A stretch of 35,259 nucleotides of DNA from Thermoplasmata archaeon (GTDB lineage: Archaea > Thermoplasmatota > Thermoplasmata > Thermoplasmatales > Thermoplasmataceae): assembly GCA_021833045.1 (NCBI GenBank), contig JAKBGP010000002.1:1-35259 (forward strand), read 5' to 3'. Below the pieces are notes generated by a model, which was not told where the DNA came from, made no database searches, and worked only from the letters and a program-made list of their open reading frames with translations. Positions 25,694-33,316 of this stretch are shown here, in pieces; positions within the stretch are counted from its first letter, which is position 1, and the number at the start of each line of letters is the position of its first letter. A program made the position numbers and the translations under genes.

Positions 25694-26215
25694 TTGGTTA
25701 ATAAAAATAAAATTATAACAGTGATATTGGTAATAGTTTTTATATTTGCTGGATACACTTTTTATCATTTGAGCGAACATAAAACTTCTCCAACCAACAG
25801 GGTAATACCCAAGGTAACATACCCTCCTGTTTACAGGATTGTTTTCAATAAAACATTTACGGTGGATGGCAACGAAACGCTTGGTTGTATATACATAGGA
25901 GAATCTGTAAATTTTACAAATATAGTTTGTAGGACAAATGTTTCGGGGTTATTATTAATTAAGAGCGAAAATAAAACATCGGCAGCAAAAGAAATAGAAA
26001 ACTGCATAGCAAGTTGCCTGACAGGAAAACCCGGAAGAAATTCTGGAGGAGGTACTGGGATGGTATATTCATCTCCTGAAAATTATGCCCTATCACCAAG
26101 AGGATACTGGAGAATATCTGCAAATAGAGTAACAGAAGGCTTTATCCATATTGTAGTTTGCAACTATGCAGGGAAATCTCTTTTCAAGTATCAATCTAAT
26201 GTACTTGATAATTAA
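25694..26215 (+). CDS. Membrane-anchored cysteine-containing ectoprotein
   Basis: I do not recognise this 173-aa protein. Residues about 6-25 form a single hydrophobic anchor (IITVILVIVFIFAGYTFYHL) after a short basic N-terminus. The remaining 145 residues should be outside and carry five cysteines (LGC, IVC, ENCIASC, VVC), suggesting disulfides, plus several N-x-S/T sequons and a glycine-rich loop (PGRNSGGGTG). The start is TTG, supported by AGGAGGT 8 nt upstream. The architecture (short anchor, cysteine-bearing ectodomain) resembles the proteins at 29444-33185, though no clear sequence similarity is visible by eye. The gene appears monocistronic. Confidence 0.68.
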   Translation: MVNKNKIITVILVIVFIFAGYTFYHLSEHKTSPTNRVIPKVTYPPVYRIVFNKTFTVDGNETLGCIYIGESVNFTNIVCRTNVSGLLLIKSENKTSAAKEIENCIASCLTGKPGRNSGGGTGMVYSSPENYALSPRGYWRISANRVTEGFIHIVVCNYAGKSLFKYQSNVLDN

Positions 26216-26243
26216 CAACAAAATGAATTATAAATATAAATTT

Positions 26244-27059
26244 TTAAACAATTTCCATGTTAAATTCCGGAAGTAAACCCATCTTGAATGCTCTTTCGTA
26301 ATACATTTTGAGTGCTTTCCTCCCCTTTTCTCCAAAATCAACAGAAAGATCGTTAACATACATTTGTATGAATTTTGTTTCCAATTCAAGGTCTTTGTAT
26401 CTTGCGTACTTCATTGCATAAGTGGCAGCCTCTTCTACATGTTGCTGTGCGTATTTTATGGAGTTTTCGAAGTCCTTGATATAGTTGGCAATAACATCCT
26501 TTCCCAGGGACTTTCGTATTGCGTTAAAACCCAGAGGTACAGGCAGATCACCTGCATATGCTTTCCATTTATCATAGATTGCTGCAAGCTTTATCAAACC
26601 CTTATTTTGAAAGGTTAGCTGTTCATCATGAATAATTATTCCTGCCTGAATATCACCCTTAACAATTGAATCAGGTATTAGATCAAATCTCATGGGCCTT
26701 AGATCTGCATCTTTTTCAACAAACATTCTGAAAAGTAAGTGAGACGAGGTTCCAAGTCCCGGAGAACCTATAATCGCTTTTTTAAAATCTACTTCACTCT
26801 TACCAACCACTAAAGGTCCATAGGTGAGTCCAAAGCTTGCGCCTGATCTGGTCAGGGCATAGGTTTCATTCACATCGGCATATGCATTTGCAGATATGGC
26901 TGTAACATCGTACATTCCTGTTTCAGCCTCATGATTAAGAGTTTCTATATCCTTTATTATCTGTTCATACTCCATACTGGTCTTAATTTTTCCAGTGATC
27001 ATCGCATAAAACATAAATGCATCATCCGGATCTGGTGTGTGTGCTACTGTTAATTTCAT
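26244..27059 (-). CDS. mqnD: MqnD-like protein of futalosine menaquinone pathway (MqnA/MqnD family)
   Basis: This 271-aa protein belongs to the MqnA/MqnD family, which has a periplasmic-binding-protein fold but acts in the cytoplasm. MqnD converts cyclic dehypoxanthinyl futalosine to 1,4-dihydroxy-6-naphthoate in menaquinone synthesis. Supporting features are the N-terminal HTPDPDDAFMFYAM, DIETLNHEA, YDVTAISANAYA and the GASFGLTYGPLVV segment. No signal peptide is present. Menaquinone-type quinones are known from Thermoplasmatales, which fits. Other mqn genes are not in the window. A TATA element 24 nt before the ATG suggests a leaderless mRNA. MqnA is the main alternative. Confidence 0.75.
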   Translation of the reverse strand: MKLTVAHTPDPDDAFMFYAMITGKIKTSMEYEQIIKDIETLNHEAETGMYDVTAISANAYADVNETYALTRSGASFGLTYGPLVVGKSEVDFKKAIIGSPGLGTSSHLLFRMFVEKDADLRPMRFDLIPDSIVKGDIQAGIIIHDEQLTFQNKGLIKLAAIYDKWKAYAGDLPVPLGFNAIRKSLGKDVIANYIKDFENSIKYAQQHVEEAATYAMKYARYKDLELETKFIQMYVNDLSVDFGEKGRKALKMYYERAFKMGLLPEFNMEIV

Positions 27060-27078
27060 AATAAGGTATTTCTTGATT

Positions 27079-27087
27079 ACATAAAAG
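27079..27087 (-). promoter_or_regulatory. TATA element of the mqnD-like gene
   Basis: The minus strand reads CTTTTATGT, centred about 24 nt before the ATG at 27059, consistent with leaderless initiation. Confidence 0.4.
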
Positions 27088-27125
27088 AGGTTCGCAGAAT
27101 ATTTTAATTTTCTAATAAAGTTAAT

Positions 27126-27512
27126 TTATTCTGCAATATTTTTAACAATTTTTTTAACCAGTTCCTGAACCTTAAGCATTGTTTCATCTGCATCTCTGTT
27201 TCCAACTAATCCCGCCATAGCCTCAGGTAGAAGCCCTATGACCTCACTTCCGTCTTTTGTTCCCTTTATCACAATCCTGCAGGGAAGCATGGACTCAAAT
27301 CTGATATCTGTATTCAATATCTTTGAAGCATATTCTGGATTGCATATCTCAAAAGTTCTCAGAGGAGCATATTCATAACCCTTTGACTTAAGAACATCAC
27401 TGGTCTTAATCTCAGCAAGTACACCAAAACCTGCTTCACTAACTTTTTTAGGGACTTCTGAACACAAATCATCAAAGCTCTTTTTACTCTTAATTCGAAT
27501 TTCCACATTCAT
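27126..27512 (-). CDS. DUF302-family protein
   Basis: DUF302 proteins are small alpha-beta proteins of unknown function, common in archaea and acidophiles. This one is 128 aa. The family pattern is visible as FDDLCSEVPKKVSEAGFGVLAEI, then the CNPEYASKIL segment and the LPCRIVIK strand with a conserved cysteine. There is no signal peptide or membrane helix. A minus-strand TATA-like CTTTTAAATC (27531-27540) lies 23 nt before the ATG, so it likely has its own leaderless transcript, although mqnD lies 66 bp downstream on the same strand. No specific role can be given. Confidence 0.85.
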   Translation of the reverse strand: MNVEIRIKSKKSFDDLCSEVPKKVSEAGFGVLAEIKTSDVLKSKGYEYAPLRTFEICNPEYASKILNTDIRFESMLPCRIVIKGTKDGSEVIGLLPEAMAGLVGNRDADETMLKVQELVKKIVKNIAE

Positions 27513-27530
27513 ATAATAAAATTGCAGTAT

Positions 27531-27540
27531 GATTTAAAAG
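27531..27540 (-). promoter_or_regulatory. TATA element of the DUF302 gene
   Basis: The minus strand reads CTTTTAAATC, centred about 23 nt before the ATG at 27512. Confidence 0.45.
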
Positions 27541-27600
27541 CTCTTTCATTATTTTAAATTCCGTAGTTTCAGAAACCAGCCTTTAAAAACTGAGCTTTCT

Positions 27601-27610
27601 CTTATATAGG
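27601..27610 (+). promoter_or_regulatory. TATA element of the carbamate kinase gene
   Basis: CTTATATAGG is centred about 35 nt before the ATG at 27640, giving a leader of roughly 8 nt. A weaker TTTAAAAA near 27583-27590 would suit the alternative GTG at 27610. Confidence 0.4.
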
Positions 27611-27639
27611 TGCAACAAATCTGTGTTTTCCGTGATATA

Positions 27640-28569
27640 ATGAGCAAAATTGTAATCGCACTTGGAGGAAACGCCTTGATGGAGAGCGGTGATTCAAGGG
27701 ATTATGAAACACAGGTAAGAAGGGCCGTAAATGCCTTTGAGTCATTGACTGATATAATCGTTAAGGAAGATGTCATAATCACTCACGGGAACGGTCCTCA
27801 GGTCGGAGATCTAATACTGAGAAATCAGTATACAAAGGAATTGCCTCCACCCATGCCTATGCATACCCTTGGCGCAATGTCTCAGGGTCTGATTGGAGAA
27901 ATATTAATTGAAGCATATGAGAATGTAAGATCAAGATATGGCATTGGGAAAGAGGCAATAAATATACTAACAAGAACCATCGTGGACAAAAATGATAGGG
28001 CTTTCATGAATCCAACAAAACCTGTTGGAAGAGTTTATTCAGATCAGGAATACAGCGAACTAAAGAACAGCACAGACTGGGAATTTATAAGGACGGAAAA
28101 GGGCTGGAGAAGATGTGTCCCTTCTCCAATGCCTCTTGATATACTGGAAAAAAATGCAATTCTAAGTTCACTAAACGCAGGCTTCCTCCCCATATGTACA
28201 GGCGGTGGAGGCGTTCCAGTTATCAAAACTGGCAATTATTACAGTGGAGTAAATGCAGTAATAGATAAGGATCTTGCTTCATATGTTCTTGCACACATGC
28301 TGGACGCCGAGGAGTTTGTCATACTCACTGATGTGAAGAATGCATTCATTGATTTTGGTAAAAGTACTCAAAAAGCAGTGAATAAAGTCAAGCTGAACGA
28401 AATAAAGAAATATTATGATGAAGGTCAGTTCTCAACCGGTAGCATGGGACCAAAGGTTCTTGCAGCCATGAGTTTTGTGGAACATGGTGGAAAAGTTGCA
28501 AGGATAGGTTCACTTAAAGACGCAAATAATGTAATAGAAGGCACATCAGGAACGATTATTCAGGCCTGA
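27640..28569 (+). CDS. arcC: Carbamate kinase
   Basis: Carbamate kinase interconverts ATP plus carbamate and ADP plus carbamoyl phosphate, usually for ATP production in catabolism or carbamoyl phosphate supply. The amino acid kinase fold begins with IVIALGGNALM, and HGNGPQVGDL, GGGGVPVI, YSGVNAVIDKDL and FSTGSMGPKVLA are all typical. Length is 309 aa from the ATG at 27640. The frame can start at a GTG at 27610, but those ten residues precede the canonical MSKIVIALGGN. No arginine deiminase or ornithine carbamoyltransferase gene is adjacent. The last 10 bp overlap the convergent phosphoribosyltransferase gene. Confidence 0.93.
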   Translation: MSKIVIALGGNALMESGDSRDYETQVRRAVNAFESLTDIIVKEDVIITHGNGPQVGDLILRNQYTKELPPPMPMHTLGAMSQGLIGEILIEAYENVRSRYGIGKEAINILTRTIVDKNDRAFMNPTKPVGRVYSDQEYSELKNSTDWEFIRTEKGWRRCVPSPMPLDILEKNAILSSLNAGFLPICTGGGGVPVIKTGNYYSGVNAVIDKDLASYVLAHMLDAEEFVILTDVKNAFIDFGKSTQKAVNKVKLNEIKKYYDEGQFSTGSMGPKVLAAMSFVEHGGKVARIGSLKDANNVIEGTSGTIIQA

Positions 28570-29210
28570 ATGTAAGTATATTCCCCGTTCTTCAGTTCTG
28601 CCTTTCCCATATGTACCATCTGCATCAAAATTTTTTCCAGAACACTATGATTCACGGAGAGATCAAAGCTTTCTTTAAGCTTTTTTACTATTTCGTCCAC
28701 AGAACTTGATTTCATTTCAATCTTGGAGGATAGGTTAGTAATATCCTCGTAAACGTTCCATGGGAATATAAACCATGTCCATTCTTTGTCAGTAACAAAC
28801 TGGGCATAATAATCCGGAACAAAGGAAGAGTGACCAATGTGAAGCATGGTGGAAGTCTTTACAGATTTTGGTTTAAGTGTTTTTATATAGTCGTATGCAA
28901 GCTTCATACTCTGTCCTGTATCTGTAATATCGTCCACCACAAGAACATTCTTTCCCTCAATAGACACATTGAGACCATACTTCAGATCTGCCTTTCCGTC
29001 AACCGTTGCAGTTAATCCCCAGTGTTCTGTCTTTATAGCATAGAGGTTTTTCATAAGAATCATGTCGGAGAGTATTCTCGCAGGAACAAGACCACCTCTA
29101 GACAGTCCAATAATCGCATCCGGAATTCCATCTTTTAGCATCTTTTTATTGATCTCCTCACACCACTTCTCAATATCATCCCACGTAACCAGTTTAGCTT
29201 TAAATTCCAT
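28560..29210 (-). CDS. Purine-type phosphoribosyltransferase with C-terminal extension
   Basis: This 216-aa protein has the type I PRTase PRPP-binding motif VLVVDDITDTGQS (89-101), an N-terminal GLSRGGLVPARIL (PPi loop) and the flexible-loop region near WGLTATVDGKADL. It probably acts in purine salvage (hypoxanthine, guanine or xanthine, COG2236-like). After the PRTase core (to about 155) comes a helical extension that looks like a winged helix (VDEIVKKLKESF... LKNGEYTYI), which might regulate or be a dimer element. I chose the ATG at 29210 (MEFKAKLVTWDD), matching family N-termini; ATGs at 29222 and 29267 would add residues of no family character. Confidence 0.86.
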   Translation of the reverse strand: MEFKAKLVTWDDIEKWCEEINKKMLKDGIPDAIIGLSRGGLVPARILSDMILMKNLYAIKTEHWGLTATVDGKADLKYGLNVSIEGKNVLVVDDITDTGQSMKLAYDYIKTLKPKSVKTSTMLHIGHSSFVPDYYAQFVTDKEWTWFIFPWNVYEDITNLSSKIEMKSSSVDEIVKKLKESFDLSVNHSVLEKILMQMVHMGKAELKNGEYTYIQA

Positions 29211-29412
29211 TGGGATTGGCATTAGTGCATAAGTAAAAATCTTTTGCAAAAATAAAACGATGGTCATTCATGCAATTTTTAAGTTTTGTATAACAGTATA
29301 ATTTTCATAAAATTGTGGTTTAAAAATTGTTCATAAATTTAGTTCTAAATTAAAACAATTATCTTATTTTATTTTTGGAACAAAAGTAATCGTGTGATAT
29401 AAATATCAGCAA

Positions 29413-29423
29413 TATTTATATAA
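29413..29423 (+). promoter_or_regulatory. TATA element of the ABC/ectoprotein operon
   Basis: TATTTATATAA is centred about 26 nt before the ATG at 29444, the leaderless distance. It is one of the clearest TATA elements in the window and likely drives all five genes. Confidence 0.55.
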
Positions 29424-29443
29424 CATTAAAAGAATTTGATTTT

Positions 29444-30169
29444 ATGAAAAAGATAAACGAACCATGGGATTCAACCCTGATGGATGCAGAAATTAAATTT
29501 TCTGACATAAAATTAGTAATTGGGGGGGGGTTATTTTTCCTGGCCATAATTTCAATGATAGCCATGCCCTTTGGAAACTCCAAAAATATTAACACTCCAA
29601 CGAGTGGTAATAAACAAACAGCAATCTCTTCTACCAACGTCAATTGTTCTACAATATCAAGAGGACCGACATGTAGAACGCAAGTTAGACAAGGAGGGAT
29701 TGAATTTAGTCAAACCTGCTATGTTCAAGCGTATCCACAATATTCACCAGTATGTGTGAAAGAAACAGGTAAATTAACTTTCCTTATAGAAAAGAAGGTT
29801 TATGAATATCCAGGGCAAAATCCAGTTATAGTTTGCAATATCCCGCTTAAGGTTGAAAACTCTGCATCTATTAACCCTAATCCAATTCTGACAGGTGGAG
29901 CATCTCTTTCAACAGGAACTTTAATGAACTTAACTCAAATTACTAAAGATGGGGTAACTGGAACATTATATATCTGGTCATTCACATTTTTCAACACGGT
30001 AAACGTAGTAACTAAAACTAGTACCACAGTAGAAATGTATATGCTAATAGGAAACGGGGGAATAAACGGATCTGATATAGGAAAATATTCAGTCAAATCA
30101 GGTGCATCAATAAGCTGGTCTAGTATCATAAATACAGTATTACAGGCAGGAACATCATTTGCTCAATAG
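29444..30169 (+). CDS. Membrane-anchored cysteine-rich ectoprotein, first gene of the ABC operon
   Basis: I do not recognise this 241-aa protein. A 24-residue cytoplasmic head precedes one TM segment (about 24-45, IKLVIGGGLFFLAIISMIAMP). The ectodomain first carries a low-complexity linker (NINTPTSGNKQTAISSTN), then a cysteine cluster (NCSTISRGPTC, FSQTC, SPVC, IVC: five in all) and a Ser/Thr/Gly-rich C-terminal half ending in TSFAQ. It may be an exported effector, a surface sensor or a substrate of the ABC transporter. A run of nine G at 29522-29530 encodes G27-G29 in the TM segment: losing or gaining one G would truncate the protein within about 25 codons. Its mRNA looks leaderless. Confidence 0.66.
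   Translation: MKKINEPWDSTLMDAEIKFSDIKLVIGGGLFFLAIISMIAMPFGNSKNINTPTSGNKQTAISSTNVNCSTISRGPTCRTQVRQGGIEFSQTCYVQAYPQYSPVCVKETGKLTFLIEKKVYEYPGQNPVIVCNIPLKVENSASINPNPILTGGASLSTGTLMNLTQITKDGVTGTLYIWSFTFFNTVNVVTKTSTTVEMYMLIGNGGINGSDIGKYSVKSGASISWSSIINTVLQAGTSFAQ
29522..29530 (+). repeat. Homopolymeric G9 tract inside the coding region
   Basis: Nine consecutive G in an AT-rich genome encode three glycines at the start of the TM helix. A G8 form would read into VIGGGYFSWP and stop; a G10 form would run about 25 residues and stop. Such tracts are classic slippage sites and this could be an on/off switch. Confidence 0.6.
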
Positions 30170-30173
30170 TAAC

Positions 30174-30179
30174 AGGTGA
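30174..30179 (+). promoter_or_regulatory. Ribosome binding site favouring the TTG start at 30188
   Basis: AGGTGA stands 8 nt before TTG at 30188. The possible GTG start at 30176 lies within this motif and would have no SD of its own. Confidence 0.6.
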
Positions 30180-30187
30180 ACCTCAGG

Positions 30188-31060
30188 TTGAAACTTAAAA
30201 TTTTTATAGTTGTAACATTGATCATACTTATCATATCTACAATCACCATCTCAGTTATACCGCTAGAAATAGAGAAGACATCTTTAAACAATTATGTGGC
30301 TAATCCAGATAGTAGTGGTGCAAATTTTTCGTATCAGATAGGTGGATTCATTCTAAAGAACGATGGAAATGGAACAACTTTACTTGAAACTCCTTGTTCA
30401 TATCTTAATATAACTAGCATTGGAAACAATAAATACAGCTACTCATTAAGTATACACGGCTGCAGTCAAAAAGGAAAACCTGAACTGTCTAAAATCTCAG
30501 GTATTCAAAGCAGAAATGGTAGCACAATAGGTTATTTTATGGGAAATCTTTCCCAATTTGGGCAATTTTTTGAATACGGTTCACTGTTGTTGAAAGTAGC
30601 ATCAAGAAAGATCATCTGCTCTGATGACACTGTTGATTTTGGACCGCCTCAAGATGTATTTCATATAAATGGAGAAGTTGCAATTGAAAGACTATATGTG
30701 CCATTAAATATTAATAATGAGTCGATAATAAAAAATCCATCTCAACACTCTGCTTACCAGGAATTTCCTCAAAGTATGGTTGGGTTGTCTCAAAGTGGCT
30801 CTTATTACGTTTTATCAGATATGGTTATGCAGGGAGGAAATTTTTCCCTCGCAAATAAATTACTCGGAACAAAAGATCAAGTTATATGCGATTTTACCAT
30901 ATCTCTAACAAGAACAAATGTCAAGTTTAATTTAGACTATACTTATTATCTTATTGAGAATATAAATCTTATAGCTGCCATATGGATAGTGGGAGTCTTA
31001 TTCTTAGTTCTAACAGTAAGACATGTAAGAAAGAGGATTAGAAGGAGGATAAATCAATGA
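30188..31060 (+). CDS. Bitopic membrane protein with cysteine-bearing ectodomain
   Basis: I do not recognise this 290-aa protein. It has an N-terminal TM helix (about 5-22, FIVVTLIILIISTITISVI), a beta-rich ectodomain of about 230 residues with four cysteines (TPC, HGC, IIC, VIC) and several sequons, and a C-terminal TM helix (LIAAIWIVGVLFLVLTV) followed by a basic tail (RHVRKRIRRRINQ). The topology is N-in, C-in with one large outside domain. It resembles adaptor or accessory proteins of exporters; the gene at 32610 has the same architecture. TTG at 30188 is preferred to GTG at 30176 because of SD placement. The stop overlaps the ABC ATPase start (ATGA). Confidence 0.68.
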   Translation: MKLKIFIVVTLIILIISTITISVIPLEIEKTSLNNYVANPDSSGANFSYQIGGFILKNDGNGTTLLETPCSYLNITSIGNNKYSYSLSIHGCSQKGKPELSKISGIQSRNGSTIGYFMGNLSQFGQFFEYGSLLLKVASRKIICSDDTVDFGPPQDVFHINGEVAIERLYVPLNINNESIIKNPSQHSAYQEFPQSMVGLSQSGSYYVLSDMVMQGGNFSLANKLLGTKDQVICDFTISLTRTNVKFNLDYTYYLIENINLIAAIWIVGVLFLVLTVRHVRKRIRRRINQ

Positions 31061-31935
31061 AATTTGAAGTAAATCATGTAAAGGTAAGTTATGCTAAGAA
31101 TAGATCTCTCTCTGATCTTAATGTGTCAATTGTAGATGGGATTACAATAATAATAGGTCACAATGGCGTAGGAAAGAGTTCACTCATTTCTGTCATAGAA
31201 GGATTGGCCAAGATAGAGGGAAAAGATGAAGTAAAGGTTGGGGGACATCTTCCGTATTATAATCCAGATCTTGCTTTTAGGGACGTCTCTTTTTTGCCTG
31301 AAAGACCGCTTCCCATAGGTGGGTTTACTGTAATGGACTGGATCGAGTTTTATTCTGGATTGAGAAAGATTAATTTTGAAAGATTAAAAATGATAATGGA
31401 AGAGTTAGGAGTTTACGGCTTAAAGAGAGCCAGAACTAAATACCTTAGCATGGGTGAAACCCAACTTATATCCATGTCCATTTGCCTCTCTACTGAATGT
31501 AAATTCTTTGTACTGGATGAGCCAAATTCAAACATAGATCTGGAAAACAGGAATATTCTGGCCAACATTATTCAGAGACTTAGACATGAAAATGATCTGT
31601 CATTCATCATAGTAAGCCATATTCTTGATGATTTGCTTCCAATTGCTGAAAATATAGTGATTTTTAGACCAGAAAAAATAATAGGACCAATACCAATAAA
31701 AACAGGAATTGGAGAAAATCTATTTTCCATAAAACTTAGGGAAATAGATCAGATAGTGAAGAAAATTGAGGGAAAGTTAGTGTATAAAATTATCAGGAAC
31801 AATATTTTGATAAGAGATGAAGATTTCAAAAATTTCATTTCGTCAATTAATGCAGATCAGGTTGCCAGCATAATGAGCATCATACCAGTTCCAAGAGTCA
31901 TGGAGGATGAATTTTCATATGTTCAGAAACCCTAA
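31057..31935 (+). CDS. ABC transporter ATP-binding protein
   Basis: This 292-aa ABC ATPase has Walker A GHNGVGKS (34-41), a Q-loop equivalent LPERPLP (glutamate in place of glutamine, common in ABC-2 exporter ATPases), a signature LSMGETQ (130-136, a variant of LSGGQ), Walker B FFVLDEP (D154, E155) and an H-loop histidine (H188). A C-terminal regulatory-like extension of about 90 residues follows. It energises the permease encoded next. SD GGAGGAT lies 6 nt before the ATG; the ATG overlaps the previous stop by 4 bp. Export of a peptide, lipid or ectoprotein, or self-resistance, is more likely than import, since no classical solute-binding protein or importer EAA loop is seen. Confidence 0.88.
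   Translation: MKFEVNHVKVSYAKNRSLSDLNVSIVDGITIIIGHNGVGKSSLISVIEGLAKIEGKDEVKVGGHLPYYNPDLAFRDVSFLPERPLPIGGFTVMDWIEFYSGLRKINFERLKMIMEELGVYGLKRARTKYLSMGETQLISMSICLSTECKFFVLDEPNSNIDLENRNILANIIQRLRHENDLSFIIVSHILDDLLPIAENIVIFRPEKIIGPIPIKTGIGENLFSIKLREIDQIVKKIEGKLVYKIIRNNILIRDEDFKNFISSINADQVASIMSIIPVPRVMEDEFSYVQKP
31902..31910 (+). promoter_or_regulatory. Ribosome binding site of the permease gene
   Basis: GGAGGATGA stands 8 nt before the ATG at 31919. The upstream ATG at 31907 lies within this motif and so cannot use it. Confidence 0.6.
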
Positions 31936-32602
31936 TATAAGGATTTCTGACTATCTCTCAAATCAGTATCACGTACAGGAATTAATTATTTTAATTTCAT
32001 CTCTTATAATAGGATACTCAGCTGTTAGCTTTGGATATAGATATTTTTTATATAATTCAATGTCTTTTGCTTTCTATCCTATATTAGCTTATGCTCTTAT
32101 AAAGTCATATTTTTATGGAAGAAACATAGAATCTGGCGTTTTCGGATACCTGTTCACTGCACCTTTGAAAAGAATGACAACACTACTTGTAAGCCATTTT
32201 ATAGATATTATAATATTACCCTCTGCCATAATAATTGAAATATCTCTTTTATTATATATCAAATTCTTCTACATTCCAGTTGAAGATGTTGTTTTATACT
32301 GGATTGCTTCAGTTGCTGTGATCTCACTTTTTATTGCAGCGGGAAGAATAATAGGTGTATTTGTAAGGGATGGAATCGCTTCAATGGGTGTACTTTTTGC
32401 TGCGTATGAGGCTATTAGTATAGCGGGGAATTCAAAAAATAAAGCCGATATAGAGTTAGAATTGTACTTTCACCTAAATTTATCTTCAATCGATCCTTTC
32501 TACATACTTATAGAGTCTATTGTAGTATTGGTAGTTTCAATATTAATGGTTGTGATTTCAAGTAGGTTGTTGCTAAATTTTGGACTAAAGAGTGGAAGGT
32601 GA
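31919..32602 (+). CDS. ABC-2-like transporter permease
   Basis: This 227-aa polytopic protein has about six hydrophobic helices (for example ELIILISSLIIGYSAVSF, IIILPSAIIIEISLLLYI, ILIESIVVLVVSILMVVI) and short loops, as in ABC-2 exporter permeases. Sequence signatures are weak, so the call leans on topology and on the ATPase gene that overlaps its start by 17 bp. The ATG at 31919 is chosen over that at 31907 because GGAGGATGA lies at ideal distance. The downstream ectoprotein gene begins 7 bp after its stop. It probably forms the transmembrane channel of the cassette. Confidence 0.75.
   Translation: MFRNPNIRISDYLSNQYHVQELIILISSLIIGYSAVSFGYRYFLYNSMSFAFYPILAYALIKSYFYGRNIESGVFGYLFTAPLKRMTTLLVSHFIDIIILPSAIIIEISLLLYIKFFYIPVEDVVLYWIASVAVISLFIAAGRIIGVFVRDGIASMGVLFAAYEAISIAGNSKNKADIELELYFHLNLSSIDPFYILIESIVVLVVSILMVVISSRLLLNFGLKSGR
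32596..32602 (+). promoter_or_regulatory. Ribosome binding site of the last operon gene
   Basis: AAGGTGA, overlapping the permease stop codon, stands 7 nt before the ATG at 32610. The alternative GTG at 32592 would precede this site and has no evident SD. Confidence 0.55.
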
Positions 32603-32609
32603 ATCAAGA

Positions 32610-33185
32610 ATGATAAAATATACAAGGATGGTTGTAATTCTTTCTTCTTTATTAATAATCATGTTGATATTTTCCGCATCTCCCTATCAGAGAAACGAAA
32701 TTCGTTTCGAGGCAAATTCATGTAAAACACTAAACACAAAAAATCTGTGTGGTGAAATTTTTAGCACTTCAACCTTTTCTGACTATACTGGAATGGCAAA
32801 ACTATACATTTTCAACAATTTTGTTTATAACAGTACATCTCAAAAAGGAGCCAATATTATAGAGTCTATAAAAATATGTGGCTTGAAGGGTGATACTGCA
32901 TCTGGTTTGGTTAAATTCTATAATTTTACAATTACTAATAAGGAATTTTATGGTAAAAATATAAAACTTGGAATTGGGAGGTACAAAATTGATGCGGTAA
33001 CTATATTTGACTATTACAACAAATCTGATTTTCTTAATAGCACGCTTTCAGGAAAGGAGAATACTATAATTATGAATCAGGAAGGGTTTTCAGTATTGAA
33101 CTATTTTGAAATCCTTGATGGCTTAGTTATTATAGGATTGCTTTCCCTGATCTTCAAAAAAAGTAAAAATAGAATACCTATTTAA
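32610..33185 (+). CDS. Bitopic membrane protein with cysteine-bearing ectodomain, last gene of the ABC operon
   Basis: I do not recognise this 191-aa protein. It has an N-terminal TM helix (VVILSSLLIIMLIFSA), an ectodomain of about 140 residues with three cysteines (NSC, NLC, KIC) and sequons, and a C-terminal TM helix (ILDGLVIIGLLSLIF) followed by a basic tail (KKSKNRIPI). This matches the N-in, C-in, single-ectodomain plan of the 290-aa protein encoded at 30188. It may pair with that protein or act in immunity or assembly. The ATG at 32610 is set by AAGGTGA 7 nt upstream. Confidence 0.65.
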   Translation: MIKYTRMVVILSSLLIIMLIFSASPYQRNEIRFEANSCKTLNTKNLCGEIFSTSTFSDYTGMAKLYIFNNFVYNSTSQKGANIIESIKICGLKGDTASGLVKFYNFTITNKEFYGKNIKLGIGRYKIDAVTIFDYYNKSDFLNSTLSGKENTIIMNQEGFSVLNYFEILDGLVIIGLLSLIFKKSKNRIPI

Positions 33186-33316
33186 ACCGTTCATACCAGT
33201 TTATTTTGTTGTTTCTTACATTGAAAAATTCATACTTCAAAAATGTGAAATCTGAAAAATATAAGGTCATATTAAATTCCACCAAAAAATAATATCTGAA
33301 ATAACATTACTAGGGT

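Noticed and set aside
29571..29759. Alternative open frame overlapping the G-tract gene
   Set aside because: It has no SD or membrane signal and is best explained as a shadow frame; it is not the product of a one-base slip at the G tract, which would stop earlier.
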